Assembly (NCBI GenBank): GCA_905182995.1
Contig: CAJJDP010000066.1
Location: 62,001 to 126,000 of the forward strand
Source: Paramecium octaurelia
Taxonomy: Eukaryota; Ciliophora; Oligohymenophorea; Peniculida; Parameciidae
Reading direction: 5' to 3'
DNA: 64,000 bases
Part shown: positions 24,609 to 35,596 of the stretch, one piece after another
How the letters are laid out: every line of letters starts with the position of its first letter
How positions within the stretch are numbered: the first letter of the stretch is position 1
Notes under the pieces: model-generated
What the model was told of the DNA's origin: nothing
Databases searched by the model: none
The model's input: only the letters and a program-made list of their open reading frames with translations
Program-made: the position numbers and the translations under genes

Positions 24609-27348
24609 TCATTTCAATATTTTTCTTAACACATATTATAGGATTCCTCCATGCTTATAATACTCTATCTCTACATCAGTATCTAATCTCAAGAGAGTGT
24701 TAAAATTGAATGTAGTGTCATCTGATTTCTTAACGACGACCTCAACGATTTGATTAACCTAGAATAGAATAATAAAATACTTTAATATTGTCCTTATTGA
24801 CATTTAATGTAAAGAGTTCGTGTCCTGTCAATCCCAAAGATTCAGCAGTTTATCCATTTGTGAATTCGAGAGGTAAGACTCCCATTCCAGCAAGATTGCT
24901 TCTATGGATTCTTTCATAAGAAATAGCAATGACAGCCTTGACTCCTTGAAGATAAGGTCCTTTGGCTGCCCAATCTCTAGATGATCCAGATCCATATTCA
25001 GCACCTCCAATGACAATAGTTTATTGATTTGAATGCAGATACTTTTCAGCTGCATCATAAATAGCCACAACTTCACCTGTTGGCACATAAATTGTATTAG
25101 GACATTCCTTTCCTTACAACATTTTGTTCTTGATTCTAACATTAGCAAATGTCCCTCTGACCATAATTTCATCATTTCCTCTTCTTGCACCATATGTATT
25201 GAAGTCCTTCTATGCAACTCCTCTTTCTTTAAGATATCTACCAGCAGGACTATTAGCAGAAATGTTACCAGCTGGACTAATGTGATCGGTTGTAATGGAA
25301 TCTCCAAATACAGCCAAACAATAAGCATTAGTGACTGGGTTAATGACTGGCAATTCTAAACTTAATCCTTGGAAGTATGGTGGATGATGAATATAAGTGG
25401 ATTATTGATCCCATTAATAAAGTTAATCCTTTGGTACTTATAATTCATTCCAATTTTTGGTTCCCTACTTTATTTATTAATAAGTTTGAATGAACATTTA
25501 TGGTTAAACAACTTAATCTTCCAATTATTTGATTTCATCTCTAGTTGGCCAAATGTCTTTCAAAAATACACTTTAACCATTCACAACTCCGATGGGTTCA
25601 CTCTCAAAATCGATATCCATTCTTCCTGCCAATGCAAATGCAACAACCAAAGGAGGAGATGCCAAATAGTTAGCTCTTGTGATTGGATGCACTCTCCCTT
25701 CAAAGTTTCTGTTTCCTGAGAGAACTGCAGCTACAACCAAATCATTATTAGAAACAGTTTCACTCACAGCTTGATCGATTGGTCCACTGTTACCGATACA
25801 AGTCATACAACCATATCCTGTATTATGGAAACCTAATTAATCCAAAAACACATCCAATCCTGCTGCTTTATAATATTGTGTAACGCATTAAGATCCAGGA
25901 CTTAATGATGTCTTAATGTATGGTCTTATTGCTAATCCAGCTTAGACAGCCTTCTTAGCCACTAAACCAGCAGCCAACATGACTCCTGGATTTGAAGTGT
26001 TTGTACATGATGTGATAGCTGCGATGACAACAGATCCGTGATTCAAACTGTATTTCTACCCTTGATATTAAAACTCAACATCTTAAGCAGCTTTAACATT
26101 GAATCCCTTAAAGGAAACTGGGGCTGTTAAGCCTTAAGTAAACTCCTATTTCAATTAACTTAGATTAACTCTATCTTATGGTCTCTTTGGTCCAGCAACA
26201 CAAGGTTGAATAGTTGATAAATCTAATTCTAAAGTGTCACTAAAAGTTGTTTGACTTTCCTCATAAAATAGATGGGCTGCCTTCAAATATTAGGTGATTA
26301 AGTTGCATTTCTCTTCACTTCTTCCTGTTTGTTTCAAGTAATCGATAGTTTTATTATCAACTGGGAAGAAACCCATAGTGGCTCCATACTCTGGGGCCAT
26401 ATTTGAGACAGTTGCTCTGTCAGCCAAAGACAAAGTTGATACTCCTGGACCATAAAACTCAACGAATTTTCCCACAACTTTATTATATTTCAATTTGATA
26501 TACCTTTTTTCTTTCTCAACATCTCAGTGCATGTCAATACCAAATCTGTTGCTGAAATATGAGCACTCAATTATCCAGTCAGTTTAAATCCTACTACTTA
26601 TGGAAGTACCATGCTTGTGCATTCACCTAACATGTTTGCTTCAGCTTCTATTCCACCTACTCCCCAACCTAAGACTCCCAATCCATTAATCATAGTTGTA
26701 TGAGAGTCTGTTCCCACTACTGAGTCTGGATACAAGAGACTATCCTTCTCAAAGACCACTCTTGCTAAGTATTCCAAATTCACTTAATGTACAATTCCAC
26801 TTCCTGGTGGTACTATTTCAAAATTCTTGAAAGCTGAGCTTCCCCATTTTAAGAATCTAAATCTCTCTAGATTTCTCTCAAATTCTGTCTATTCATTTTA
26901 TTCTCTAGCATTTTAATTTCCATGAAAATCCACCTGTACAGAATGATCGATCACTAAATCTACTGGACATAGAGGATTTATTAATTGTGGATCTTTACCC
27001 ATGGCTTGAGCCTATGATCTCATGGCTGCCAAGTCAACAACCAAGGGAACACCTAAAAGTTGTATATAAATTATCATTGATACCTGTAAAATCTTATAAT
27101 ATGACTCTTGCAGGTTTGAAGGCTACTTCTGTGTCTTTTTTTGATGTTTCTTCCCAATTCAATATTCTTTCGACATCCTCCTTTTTGACATTGAATCCAT
27201 CACAATTCCTGACTGCTTACTCCAACAATATTCTTATTGAGTATGGCAATCTTGTTACTTTATCACCGAATAATTCAACCAGATTGTAAAATTTGAATGC
27301 TTGTCCTTCTATGCTGAGTTCAGATGTAGGATATGGATTATTTTACAT
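24609..27348 (-). CDS. Aconitate hydratase, cytosolic/IRP1 type
   Basis: Interconverts citrate and isocitrate using a 4Fe-4S cluster. Three introns (24759-24780, 26478-26503, 27053-27083) give 886 residues, the length of the IRP1/AcnA class rather than the ~780 of mitochondrial aconitase. The three cluster cysteines are present: TSCTNTSNP near residue 427 and [10 protein letters not shown] near 493, matching IRP1 Cys437, 503 and 506. Other landmarks are [40 protein letters not shown] and [14 protein letters not shown]. The start [15 protein letters not shown] has no clear mitochondrial presequence. Some ciliates use this class for the TCA cycle, so its location is open. Confidence 0.93.
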
Positions 27349-27552
27349 TAATATTATTTAAGGTTATCAATTAAAATTTCTATATTTATATAAAGATTCT
27401 TCATTTCTAATTATAAATTTATAATGTTCATTTAAGTTATTCAACGCATTTTGTAATTATCAATAAACATTCCCTCAATTCAGATAATTGTTAAATTAGT
27501 TAATTTTATATCAATATGTCAATCATTATTCTAGGATGAGATTTGTTTGTTT

Positions 27553-28682
27553 TCAAACTTTAATCAGCAATTATCCAAACGTAATGTTTTTTTTGTGTTT
27601 CTTCCCTTTCACATTAATGATGTTTCTTGAAGGAGTCTTTTTGGCAATACTATTTTTTGTGGATTATGTAGACGGAGAGATGTTGGAAATGGGCATCAGA
27701 TTTCTGAATGAAAATGGGCAGACTGGTTTGATATCTAAGGGGAGCAGCTTATGAAGGGGTCTTTTTCTTTTTTCATCCAAGAGTTTGATGGATGGCAATG
27801 GGGAGAACCCATTGTTACAATTACTGATGGGGGACAAATTAGCCGTGATAGCTCTTTAACTATACTCTATAAAAAAGTGATTTAAATTTGATTACCAGTA
27901 GTCAAAATTTCCTTGATTCTACTCTCTCCCAATTATTGCTTGTCTATCAGGCTTTGGAGACTGCGTCTATTGAATTTTAAGATATTTTTATAAGCTTATT
28001 TTTAATTATTGTTTGATAACTGTTTTAAGTTACCAAGATTGTCGTCATTGCTAGTATCGTCCTCCTCGTCCTCTTCTTAATGCAACGTGGGTAGTTTTGT
28101 TTGTTGATCCTTCCCTTGATCTTCAGCATTCTTGTCGTCATCTTCAAATTTAAACAATCTGAGGTTAACTTCAAAATCGTCCTGAGAACCTTATTGCTTA
28201 ATGACTTTTGCTCTTCCATCTTCGATCATCTCCAATCTCATAATTGTTTAGCAATCAAAGGGAGCGGTAATGGGTAAGTAGAAGGTTTTTAATCTTTGTG
28301 AAAAGGTTTATAATTTAGTAGTCCTTTTATCTACGTAAAGTTTTCGAGGGGAAAGTGAATTGTACCTGTGCAATTGGATAGAGTGTCTTGAATTTTCTTT
28401 GGAGGGATTTTGACTAGATTCATTAGAACATATATTAGGTTGAATGGGCATACTTGCTTAGTGATTGTAAAATACAGTGTTGTGATGTCTATTGGTTCTT
28501 TTTTTTGGTTGTTAGTCTTGTTTTTACATGATTTCACTTAGGGTCTTTTTTTATATCAAATGTCTTTTGTTTCTCATTTTGATTTGTTTTCGTTGCTGCA
28601 ATTTGAGATTTTGATCTTTTAGTTTAGAGATGATATGTTAGTAAGGTTGAAAAGTGGGTAGGATGGTAGAGACATAGAGCAT
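27553..28682 (-). CDS. Unknown Ser/Asn/Lys-rich protein
   Basis: 366 residues with one 29-nt intron (27867-27895, GTA to TAG). The ATG at 28682 was chosen because it is in frame and makes the length whole. The N-terminal third is basic and coiled-coil-like (KLKDQNLKLQQRKQIK). The middle holds a more ordered stretch, PFDCQTIMRLEMIEDGRAKV, and an acidic run (EEDEEDD). The C-terminus is basic. No family recognised. Some other-frame translations in this stretch look plausible under the standard code but are shadows. Confidence 0.65.
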
Positions 28683-28945
28683 TTTTTTGTTAGCGTATCC
28701 ACATTCCTGAGATTCACATGATCTGGTTTTATTTAGGGTGAGTGCATTATTGAATAGGTGTGAATAAGTTGAGTTCTTGAAAGAGCAAGCTTGGAGTCGA
28801 TTACGCATATAAATAATTAATAAATTATAATAGATAGCTATTGGAATTTATATTTATATTTGTATTTGATTATATATACAAAGTTACTCTAATTATTAGT
28901 AATTGTGGGGTGAATGATTAAATTTTAAAAATATTTATTTAAAAT

Positions 28946-30658
28946 ATGAGTTTAGCATTCGATGACTATGGCAGACCATACATTATTTTAAGGGATCAAG
29001 GCCAAAAGAAGAGAATGAAGGGTTTGGAAGCATATAAAAGCAATATTTTGGCTGCCAAAGCTGTTGCAAATACACTTTCATCTTCTCTTGGTCCTAAGGG
29101 TATGGATAAGATGTTGGTGTCTCCAGACGGCGATGTCTCAGTAACAAATGATGGAGCAACAATTGTCGAGAAGATGGTATCGAAACATTTTAATATGAAT
29201 TATAGGAAATATAGCATCCAACCGCAAAATTATTGGTGGAATTGTCATAATCATAAGATGCTGAAATAGGAGATGGTACCACAGGAGTAGTAGTCTTGGC
29301 TGGAAAGTTGTTGGAGCAAGCACTCACTTTGTTGGACAAAGGAATCCATCCATTGAAAATTAGTGATGGATTCGACAGAGCATGCGATGTTGCAATAAGT
29401 ATAAATTCCATATCCTACAACTCTAGAACATCTGGAAACCATATCCGAAGAAATCGATATCCAAGCTAATGAACATGAGGCTTTGATCTAAGCAGCATGC
29501 ACAGCCCTTGGATCAAAGGTTGTGTCTAAAAGAAAGAGAGAACTTGGTAAGATTGCTGTCACTGCAGTTTTGGATGTGGCTGACTTAGCCAGAAGAGATG
29601 TGAATTTGGATTTGATTAAAATTCAAACCAAAACTGGAGGAAGTGTTGAAGACACCAGATTGATATCAGGAATTCTCATTGACAAAGACATGAGTCATCC
29701 ACAAATGCCCAAGGAAGTCAAAGAAGCCAAAATCTGTTTATTAACATGTCCATTTGAACCACCCAAACCCAAGACCAAGCACAACATTAACATTTCTAGT
29801 GCAGAAGATTACAAGAAATTATATCTATAGGAATAACAATACTTTGTTGACATGGTCAAACTAGTCAAAGATAGTGGAGCCAACATTGCCTTATGTTAAT
29901 GGGGTTTTGATGATGAAGCCAATCACTTATTGTTATAAAATGAACTCCCTGCCGTTAGATGGGTATCTGGAACTGATGTAGAACTCATCGCTATGGCCAC
30001 TGGAGCTAGAATCATTCCCAGATTTTAAGAAATTACACCTGAAAAATTAGGAAAAGCTGGCTCAGTCAAAGAAGTACAATTCGGAACTTCCAATGAAAGA
30101 ATGTTAGTTATTGAGAATTGCCAATGCACCAAGGCTGTCACCATTCTTATTAGAGGAGGAAGTCAAATGATCGTCGATGAAGCTAAAAGGTCTATCCATG
30201 ATGCTATCTGTGTCATCAGAAACTTAATCAAAGATAATAGAATTGTCTATGGAGGAGGTTCTGCTGAATTAGCTTGTGCTATCCAAGTACTCCAATATGC
30301 TGATGAGGTATGTCATATATAATAGTTTAGGTCTCATCAGTTGAATAATATGCCATCAGATCATTCGCAGATGCCTTAGAAGGTATTCCCTGTTGTTTGG
30401 CTGATAATTGTGGTCTTAATCCTATTACATCTGTTGCTCAAGCCAAGGCTAGACAATTACAAGAAAGCAATCCAAGAATCGGAATTGATTGCATGGAATT
30501 AGTAATTATCATCTATTATATTAAAGGGTACAACTGATATGAAAGAATAGAGAATTTATGAAACCTTGAGCTCAAAGAAACAATAAATCTAATTGGCCAC
30601 CTAAGTTGTCAAGATGATATTGAAAATAGATGATGTTATTGCACCAGATGATTATTGA
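28946..30658 (+). CDS. CCT5: Chaperonin CCT subunit epsilon
   Basis: A subunit of the cytosolic TRiC/CCT ring that folds actin, tubulin and other proteins with ATP. It has 535 residues after four introns (29177-29205, 29399-29426, 30308-30330, 30502-30526). Identity is clear: [20 protein letters not shown] is the epsilon start. [18 protein letters not shown] and [13 protein letters not shown] are the ATP-site motifs. [18 protein letters not shown] and [12 protein letters not shown] are epsilon-specific, and [12 protein letters not shown] follows. High tubulin demand in a ciliated cell makes strong expression likely. Confidence 0.97.
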
Positions 30659-30721
30659 GTATTAAATGATATTATGTTCAAAAATTATGTTAAATATTTG
30701 TTCTTATTTATCTATATTTTT

Positions 30722-31289
30722 TCAAAGGGCTTTAAAAATTATGGCCACACTAATGTCTTTGGCTTCGACTTTGGTTTGCGATGGGACAATTGGATTGTTG
30801 ATGTAATAGGCAACGTTTGATTTGTCTGAGTCATCAAATCCAATTAGAACACCGTAATTTTTTCCATAATTTAAATTCAATACAATGTAGTGGTTGGAAT
30901 TGAAATAATCTAAATTTAACTTCAATAATACCTTAAGCTTACTTTAAGTCTGAAACTGTTTTCACAAAAACTACACCTATATTGCTCAAAGCTGAAAAAT
31001 TAATTTCATCTCCTTATTTATACCCATTATTATTCATCAAGTATTTATTCAATACTGCTGGGTTTACAGCCCTACTGTTAATTGGCTTACTGCTTGTTTG
31101 TAAAATCATGGAAAGACAACTTAGTAAACTACCATTTGAACAAATGGTCTTTGAAGAATTATTGTTTAATTATTCTTTACCCCATTTTATATCACAATTC
31201 TAATATGCTGTTATACTTCTTAATTTGTATCCCCATCCGTATGTTGAAAGTAAAATTAATATCAATACTGTATATTTAAATGAACCCAT
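30722..31289 (-). CDS. Secreted C39-like (papain-fold) protein, probably inactive
   Basis: 181 residues after a 22-nt intron (30910-30931). A signal peptide (YTVLILILLSTYGWG) starts it. The body has the layout of the bacterial peptidase C39-like family: a CSNGSLLSCLSMIL helix, NPAVLNKYLMNNNGYKQGDE, then HYIVLNLNYGKNYGVLIGF and a late NNP. In active relatives the first helix carries G-Cys and the strand carries His before the hydrophobic run; here these places read G-Ser and Asn/Tyr. Family membership and loss of the catalytic pair are my inference from pattern, not from an alignment search. Confidence 0.5.
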
Positions 31290-31343
31290 CTTTAAAATTA
31301 AAAATAATAATATAAAGAATTGCTTAAAAAATCTTTATAAATG

Positions 31344-31660
31344 TCAGTACTTCTCCATTGTTCCATTCCTCCCAGCATAATATTCTTAGTGACCATCCAA
31401 TAACAAAATAGTTCTTACAATGATCAGTACAAATACACTCACTTAAACCAAATTCTTAAACCTCATCATTCCCAAAGAACAATTGAAAGAAATCATAATC
31501 AAAATATTCAGGTTAATTTTATATACAATTAAAGGCTACATTAAATTTTAATCGTTATAAATGAATTGTGGATGCATTCCTATGCAATTATCAAATTCGT
31601 TTTAGAAAACTTCACTAATGGATTATAAATGTATAAATTATAATTTATTTCTCTTGATTT
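31344..31660 (-). pseudogene. Coding-like minus-strand remnant
   Basis: Two stretches on the minus strand have strong coding character but lie in different frames, and no GT-AG intron joins them: SISEVFQNEFDNCIGMHPQF and, further on, FFQLFFGNDEVQEFGLSECI followed by a Cys/Trp-rich tail. They lie just upstream of the C39-like gene on the same strand. Likely a decayed gene, or a gene whose splicing I could not resolve. Family unknown. Confidence 0.35.
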
Positions 31661-32149
31661 CTTTAGAATTTTAATTTTCTAGAAAATTAATTTAATCGAC
31701 ATACCTTCTGAAATTCATTGCTAAGCTAAATATCATTACAGACTATTTAGATGGCTGGGAACAATCCTTATTGTTAATTTATTCTTCATAAATAACAGAA
31801 ACAACTCAGCTAACGTGTTTTGGCTTTTACAATAAAATCTCACATATTTTATAATATGATATTAATTGAAATATCTGATAATCTGTTTGATGAATAGTAT
31901 TGATCTGAGTTTAAATTTAAACGCTGTTACAAAAACACTGAAGAAATATCAGTTTAAATGTATATTATTATTTCAAAGAGCTGCTTACTAAATTATTATA
32001 GTCAATAAATCTTGTTTTAAACACTCAAAAGTTTGAATGTATTTTGGAACTCCTAGATAGTTGGCTTTTATTTGAATTATATTTTGCTGAGTCTCTTGCA
32101 AACTGAATTTAAATTATTTTATATTTATTAAATAAAAATATATGTTACT
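31661..32149. other. AT-rich stretch without a clear gene
   Basis: No frame with convincing composition on either strand; it lies between two coding-like remnants. Confidence 0.4.
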
Positions 32150-32571
32150 TTTAGACAAAAACTATAAGTCCTTTATTATAGTAAGTCTCTCATAAGAAAA
32201 CTTCCATTCTTAAGTATAATGACACCCAAGTGTTTATTTAAGAGTTAGTGAGTAATATTATCTGAATGCAAAATTGGAAAATTGAGTAATTCAAGATATT
32301 AATTCTATTAAAATAAGCAATTTGTTTAGTTAGACGATAAAATTGTAGAGGAGATAGCATCACATCTGGACTTTAAAGTCTTATCAAACTAATACATATC
32401 ACAACCCATATAATACTACGATTGTAAAAGATTACGAGTACCCTATTTCAAGACAGATGGAATTGTATTGAATTTGTAAAATACTTAAAAAAAGTTCTTT
32501 AGGAAAATGATTGGATTTATTTATAATTTAATATGACTAATTTTATATCTTTCAGTTGCATAATTGATGTA
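32150..32571 (+). pseudogene. Coding-like relic with in-frame TGA
   Basis: One + frame reads MTPKCLFKS, meets TGA near 32250, and continues in the same frame through VQLDDKIVEEIASHLDFKVL and YYDCKRLRVPYFKTDGIVLN, ending near 32571. The second part has good coding composition. No acceptable intron removes the TGA. A truncated or decayed gene is the simplest reading. Family unknown. Confidence 0.35.
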
Positions 32572-32867
32572 ATATATATTAATATGTTTTATTATTAAGG
32601 CTATTCTTATAGATAGATTTCATATTTTCTTAATGGATAACTTGAAAATTTCACATAGAGTTTTTAAATTTTTAATAAAGATTAAATTATTTGGTCTTAA
32701 TATATTCTAAATTTATTTGAGTAAGAGATTCAACAATTTAGGATGATTAATTTAAAAATATAGAAGTTTCAATAGATATGGTTATGAATAATGACAAAAT
32801 GGACTTAAAAAAATGATTTATGTGAATTATTTTATTTTAATATAAATAAAGAGAATTAAAGTTAAAA

Positions 32868-33266
32868 TCAGTCCAAATATTCACACATCACTTCTTGTAA
32901 TGCCTACTTAATTTTAGATTTTATAAAGCCGACATCAACATTTTTGATGTTTGAAGACTTCGATCTAACTTTTTCAACGGTTTAATTTTAAGGGATTTAT
33001 TATGTCTACCTTAATTGGGATTTGCTTAATTGTTATTGTGATTTTAACTTTTCCTTTTGAGATAATACAATTTATTAGATTTTTTCTAGTTAATTACTTA
33101 AAAGCCCCACTTTTCTGGTCGTATTAATGAATTATTTTCTTTCCGTCTTTAATTACTACTCTAATTAAAATACTTAATTTCTATTATTCAGACGATGCGA
33201 GATTTGCTACATCAATTCATTATTTTGTTTCATTAAGAATCTGATATCATTTATGTCTGTCTTCAT
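32868..33266 (-). CDS. Small coiled-coil protein
   Basis: 123 residues after a 27-nt intron (33147-33173, GTA to AAG). It starts MKTDINDIRFLMKQNNELMQ. The middle is Lys/Gln-rich with heptad-like spacing (LLSNQLEKIQQIVLSQKEKL), consistent with a coiled coil. It ends VGFIKSKIKQALQEVMCEYLD. No known family. Confidence 0.6.
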
Positions 33267-33352
33267 TTTAGTGTTTTTTTAATCAGATTATTATTTTTAC
33301 TTCATATACAAATAAAATAAATAATTATATATATATTTATATGAATGTTATT

Positions 33353-34525
33353 TCATTATTATTGATGCTATTATAATTAAGTTTAAGCTTCTTATTGCAA
33401 TTCATCGTGATCATTGTAACTGGATTCTTATTGGACTCCCCCTTGTTATTCTTAATCATCTTCTCTGATATTAACACTATTATTTTGTGGGTTAGAACGC
33501 ATCGTCTATCCCATAACTTATTATTGTTATTATTAGTGTTGCACAATTTTATCAGTTTTCTTTTTATTATTCTATTTGTAAGTTGCCTCCACCTCCACTA
33601 GTTTTCTTTTATTTTGATTTCTACTTTGCAATTCCTTCTATTGCCTCTTATTGCTATCCTTTGCTCTTTATTAGTTAATTTATTCTTAGGCATTTCCTAA
33701 GACATTCTTTAAATTTCCAATCTAAAATTGTCTAATTCATTATTACTAATTAATGATCTGGTGGTAGGTGAAGCTCACCAAATCTGACAGCCTTTTAATA
33801 TGTTTAAATAGCTTCATCAAATCTCTTTAAATATTCAAATTCTACGCCCAAGTTATGATAGGCAATGGCTAAGACAGCCACTCTATCCTTCATTTTTTGT
33901 TCTCCTGATTTTTAATCCTAATTCTGGCTTTGTTCCATTTTCTAATCTGGTGGTTTCATTAAAAATTCATCTTAAAGTAATACTACTGATATCAAAGCGT
34001 GTTCCAATGCTTCAGCGTGCTATTATATAACATTCCTTACTCTATTCAATTATGACAACACAGCACACATATTTAAATGGGTATCAGCCAAAGAGGGTGC
34101 TGTTTCCTATCGAATTTCTATTTCCAATGCCTATTACAAATATTACAGAGCACTTCTTAATTTCCCATTTCTCCTGTAGAAACAAGCCAAATTATTGTAA
34201 GTAATGGCTCTAATAAAAAAGAATTAATAATAAGACATCAATACTTATATCTAGTACTGGATTGGGCCAACATGTCTGCCTTCTTTAAGAATTCTAATGA
34301 AGCATCAAATTTTTCCTTTTACAAGAAAATCATAGCGATTAAGTTACATAATTCGCACAATTTATCACTAGTTTTGAAATATTCCTCAGAATCCTCACCA
34401 TATGCTGACTTTTTTATCATGAGCATTTCCTCAAAAACATTCAATGCCTCCAAATACTTATTTTATTGTTAGAATTGTTGAGCTTGTTGGTCTAATTATA
34501 AAAGTCGTTCTCTAATACTATCCAT
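33353..34525 (-). CDS. TPR-repeat protein
   Basis: 370 residues with two introns (34210-34244, 35 nt; 33722-33746, 25 nt). The N-terminal 220 residues form TPR-like helix pairs: YLEALNVFEEMLMIKKSAYG, AITYNNLACFYRRNGKLRSA, ADTHLNMCAVLSQLNRVRNV and AVLAIAYHNLGVEFEYLKRF, with the small-residue pattern of TPRs. The C-terminal ~100 residues are Gln/Asn-rich and basic, probably disordered. TPR proteins act as protein-binding scaffolds; the partner is unknown. Spliced, the short Q-rich frame near 33353 joins this gene rather than forming its own. Confidence 0.75.
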
Positions 34526-34583
34526 ATTATAATAAAAATTATAAATAATAAATAATTCAATCAAAATTCTTTGCAAAAAACTA

Positions 34584-35506
34584 TCATCTTTATATAAATG
34601 AATATCGTAGCAATACAGTGTTATTCTTTCTCCAATTTAAACTACATTATAATTAAATATCACATACAGCTCCATCAATTATTTGATACAAGGCATTCAC
34701 TGATAAAATAGCTAATGCTATAGAAACAAATGCAATCATCCAACATGCAATTTTCAATATTTCATTTTACATAAAGAACATATAAATTAAACTTAGAAGC
34801 AATGGAAAAATACAAATAAATGGGAGTGAATCTATAATCAAACAAAGATCGTACATAATGTTGATTTTTTTTGTTTCAAAGTGGCAAAATAAAATAGTGC
34901 CCCAGCATTTGATCCTTAAAATATATTTATCAAGGCAAGAATTATGAATCCAACATTTTAATTGTCAGAATAATACGTGGAAGAGTACAATCCAGCCAAA
35001 ATAAATGACAGGAAAATCCCAAAAAAGACATATGCACTCTAAGCATAAGGAGTTTTTCGAGCATTTTTCCTTGAAATAGTAACTGAAAATAATATAAATA
35101 TCTCCAAGGCCACACTAATATAAAATAGAAAAGAAAATTTCTATTCTTCTTTATCGTATAGCAGTTCCACGACAAATGTCGTAAACATGCAAAATACGCA
35201 AAGGAGCAATGGTCCCAATAAATGGAACTAAATCAAACACAAAGTTCTCAAAATGAATTGTCTTTATTCTTAAAACGTGCGATTATTTATGAGGTATGAA
35301 TTTTCGCTCTGCTTCTTTAGCATTCCTAACTCATTATATTTTATACTTTCTTTCTATTGGTTTTACGATAAAATCAAAGCCGCGCCCAATTAAGAACTTT
35401 TTACATTCTGAAACAAATGATCTTCGCATAAAGTTGATTGATTTGTTTCGAAATTTATATCTGAGTCTGAGTAGTTTAGGATCTGATCGTCTTTTTCAAC
35501 TTTCAT
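34584..35506 (-). CDS. Multipass membrane protein
   Basis: 299 residues with one 23-nt intron (34832-34854). About 95 N-terminal residues are hydrophilic (MKVEKDDQILNYSDSDINFE). About seven hydrophobic segments follow, among them LLGPLLLCVFCMFTTFVV, FYISVALEIFILFSV, AYVFFGIFLSFILAGL and MIAFVSIALAILSVNAL. The layout is receptor-like or transporter-like, but no family signature is recognised. It lies same-strand with the gene at 35597, about 90 bp from that gene's stop. Confidence 0.65.
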
Positions 35507-35596
35507 TTAATGTATATGATTAAAGTCGATATCTTAATTATTCAAAATACGTAATATTTTATAGTTGTATAATATAACAAAATTTATAAATATCAA

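Noticed and set aside
28025-28537. Two minus-strand standard-code frames
   Set aside because: With TAA/TAG as Gln the frame that continues through the whole 27553-28682 gene is a different one; these are shadows.
33353-33708. A separate small Gln/Asn-rich gene
   Set aside because: A canonical 25-nt intron (33722-33746) joins this frame to the upstream TPR gene, so it is that gene's last exon.
35296-35523. A + strand frame of 75 codons
   Set aside because: It is antisense to the N-terminal exon of the multipass membrane protein, whose frame continues to an ATG at 35506.
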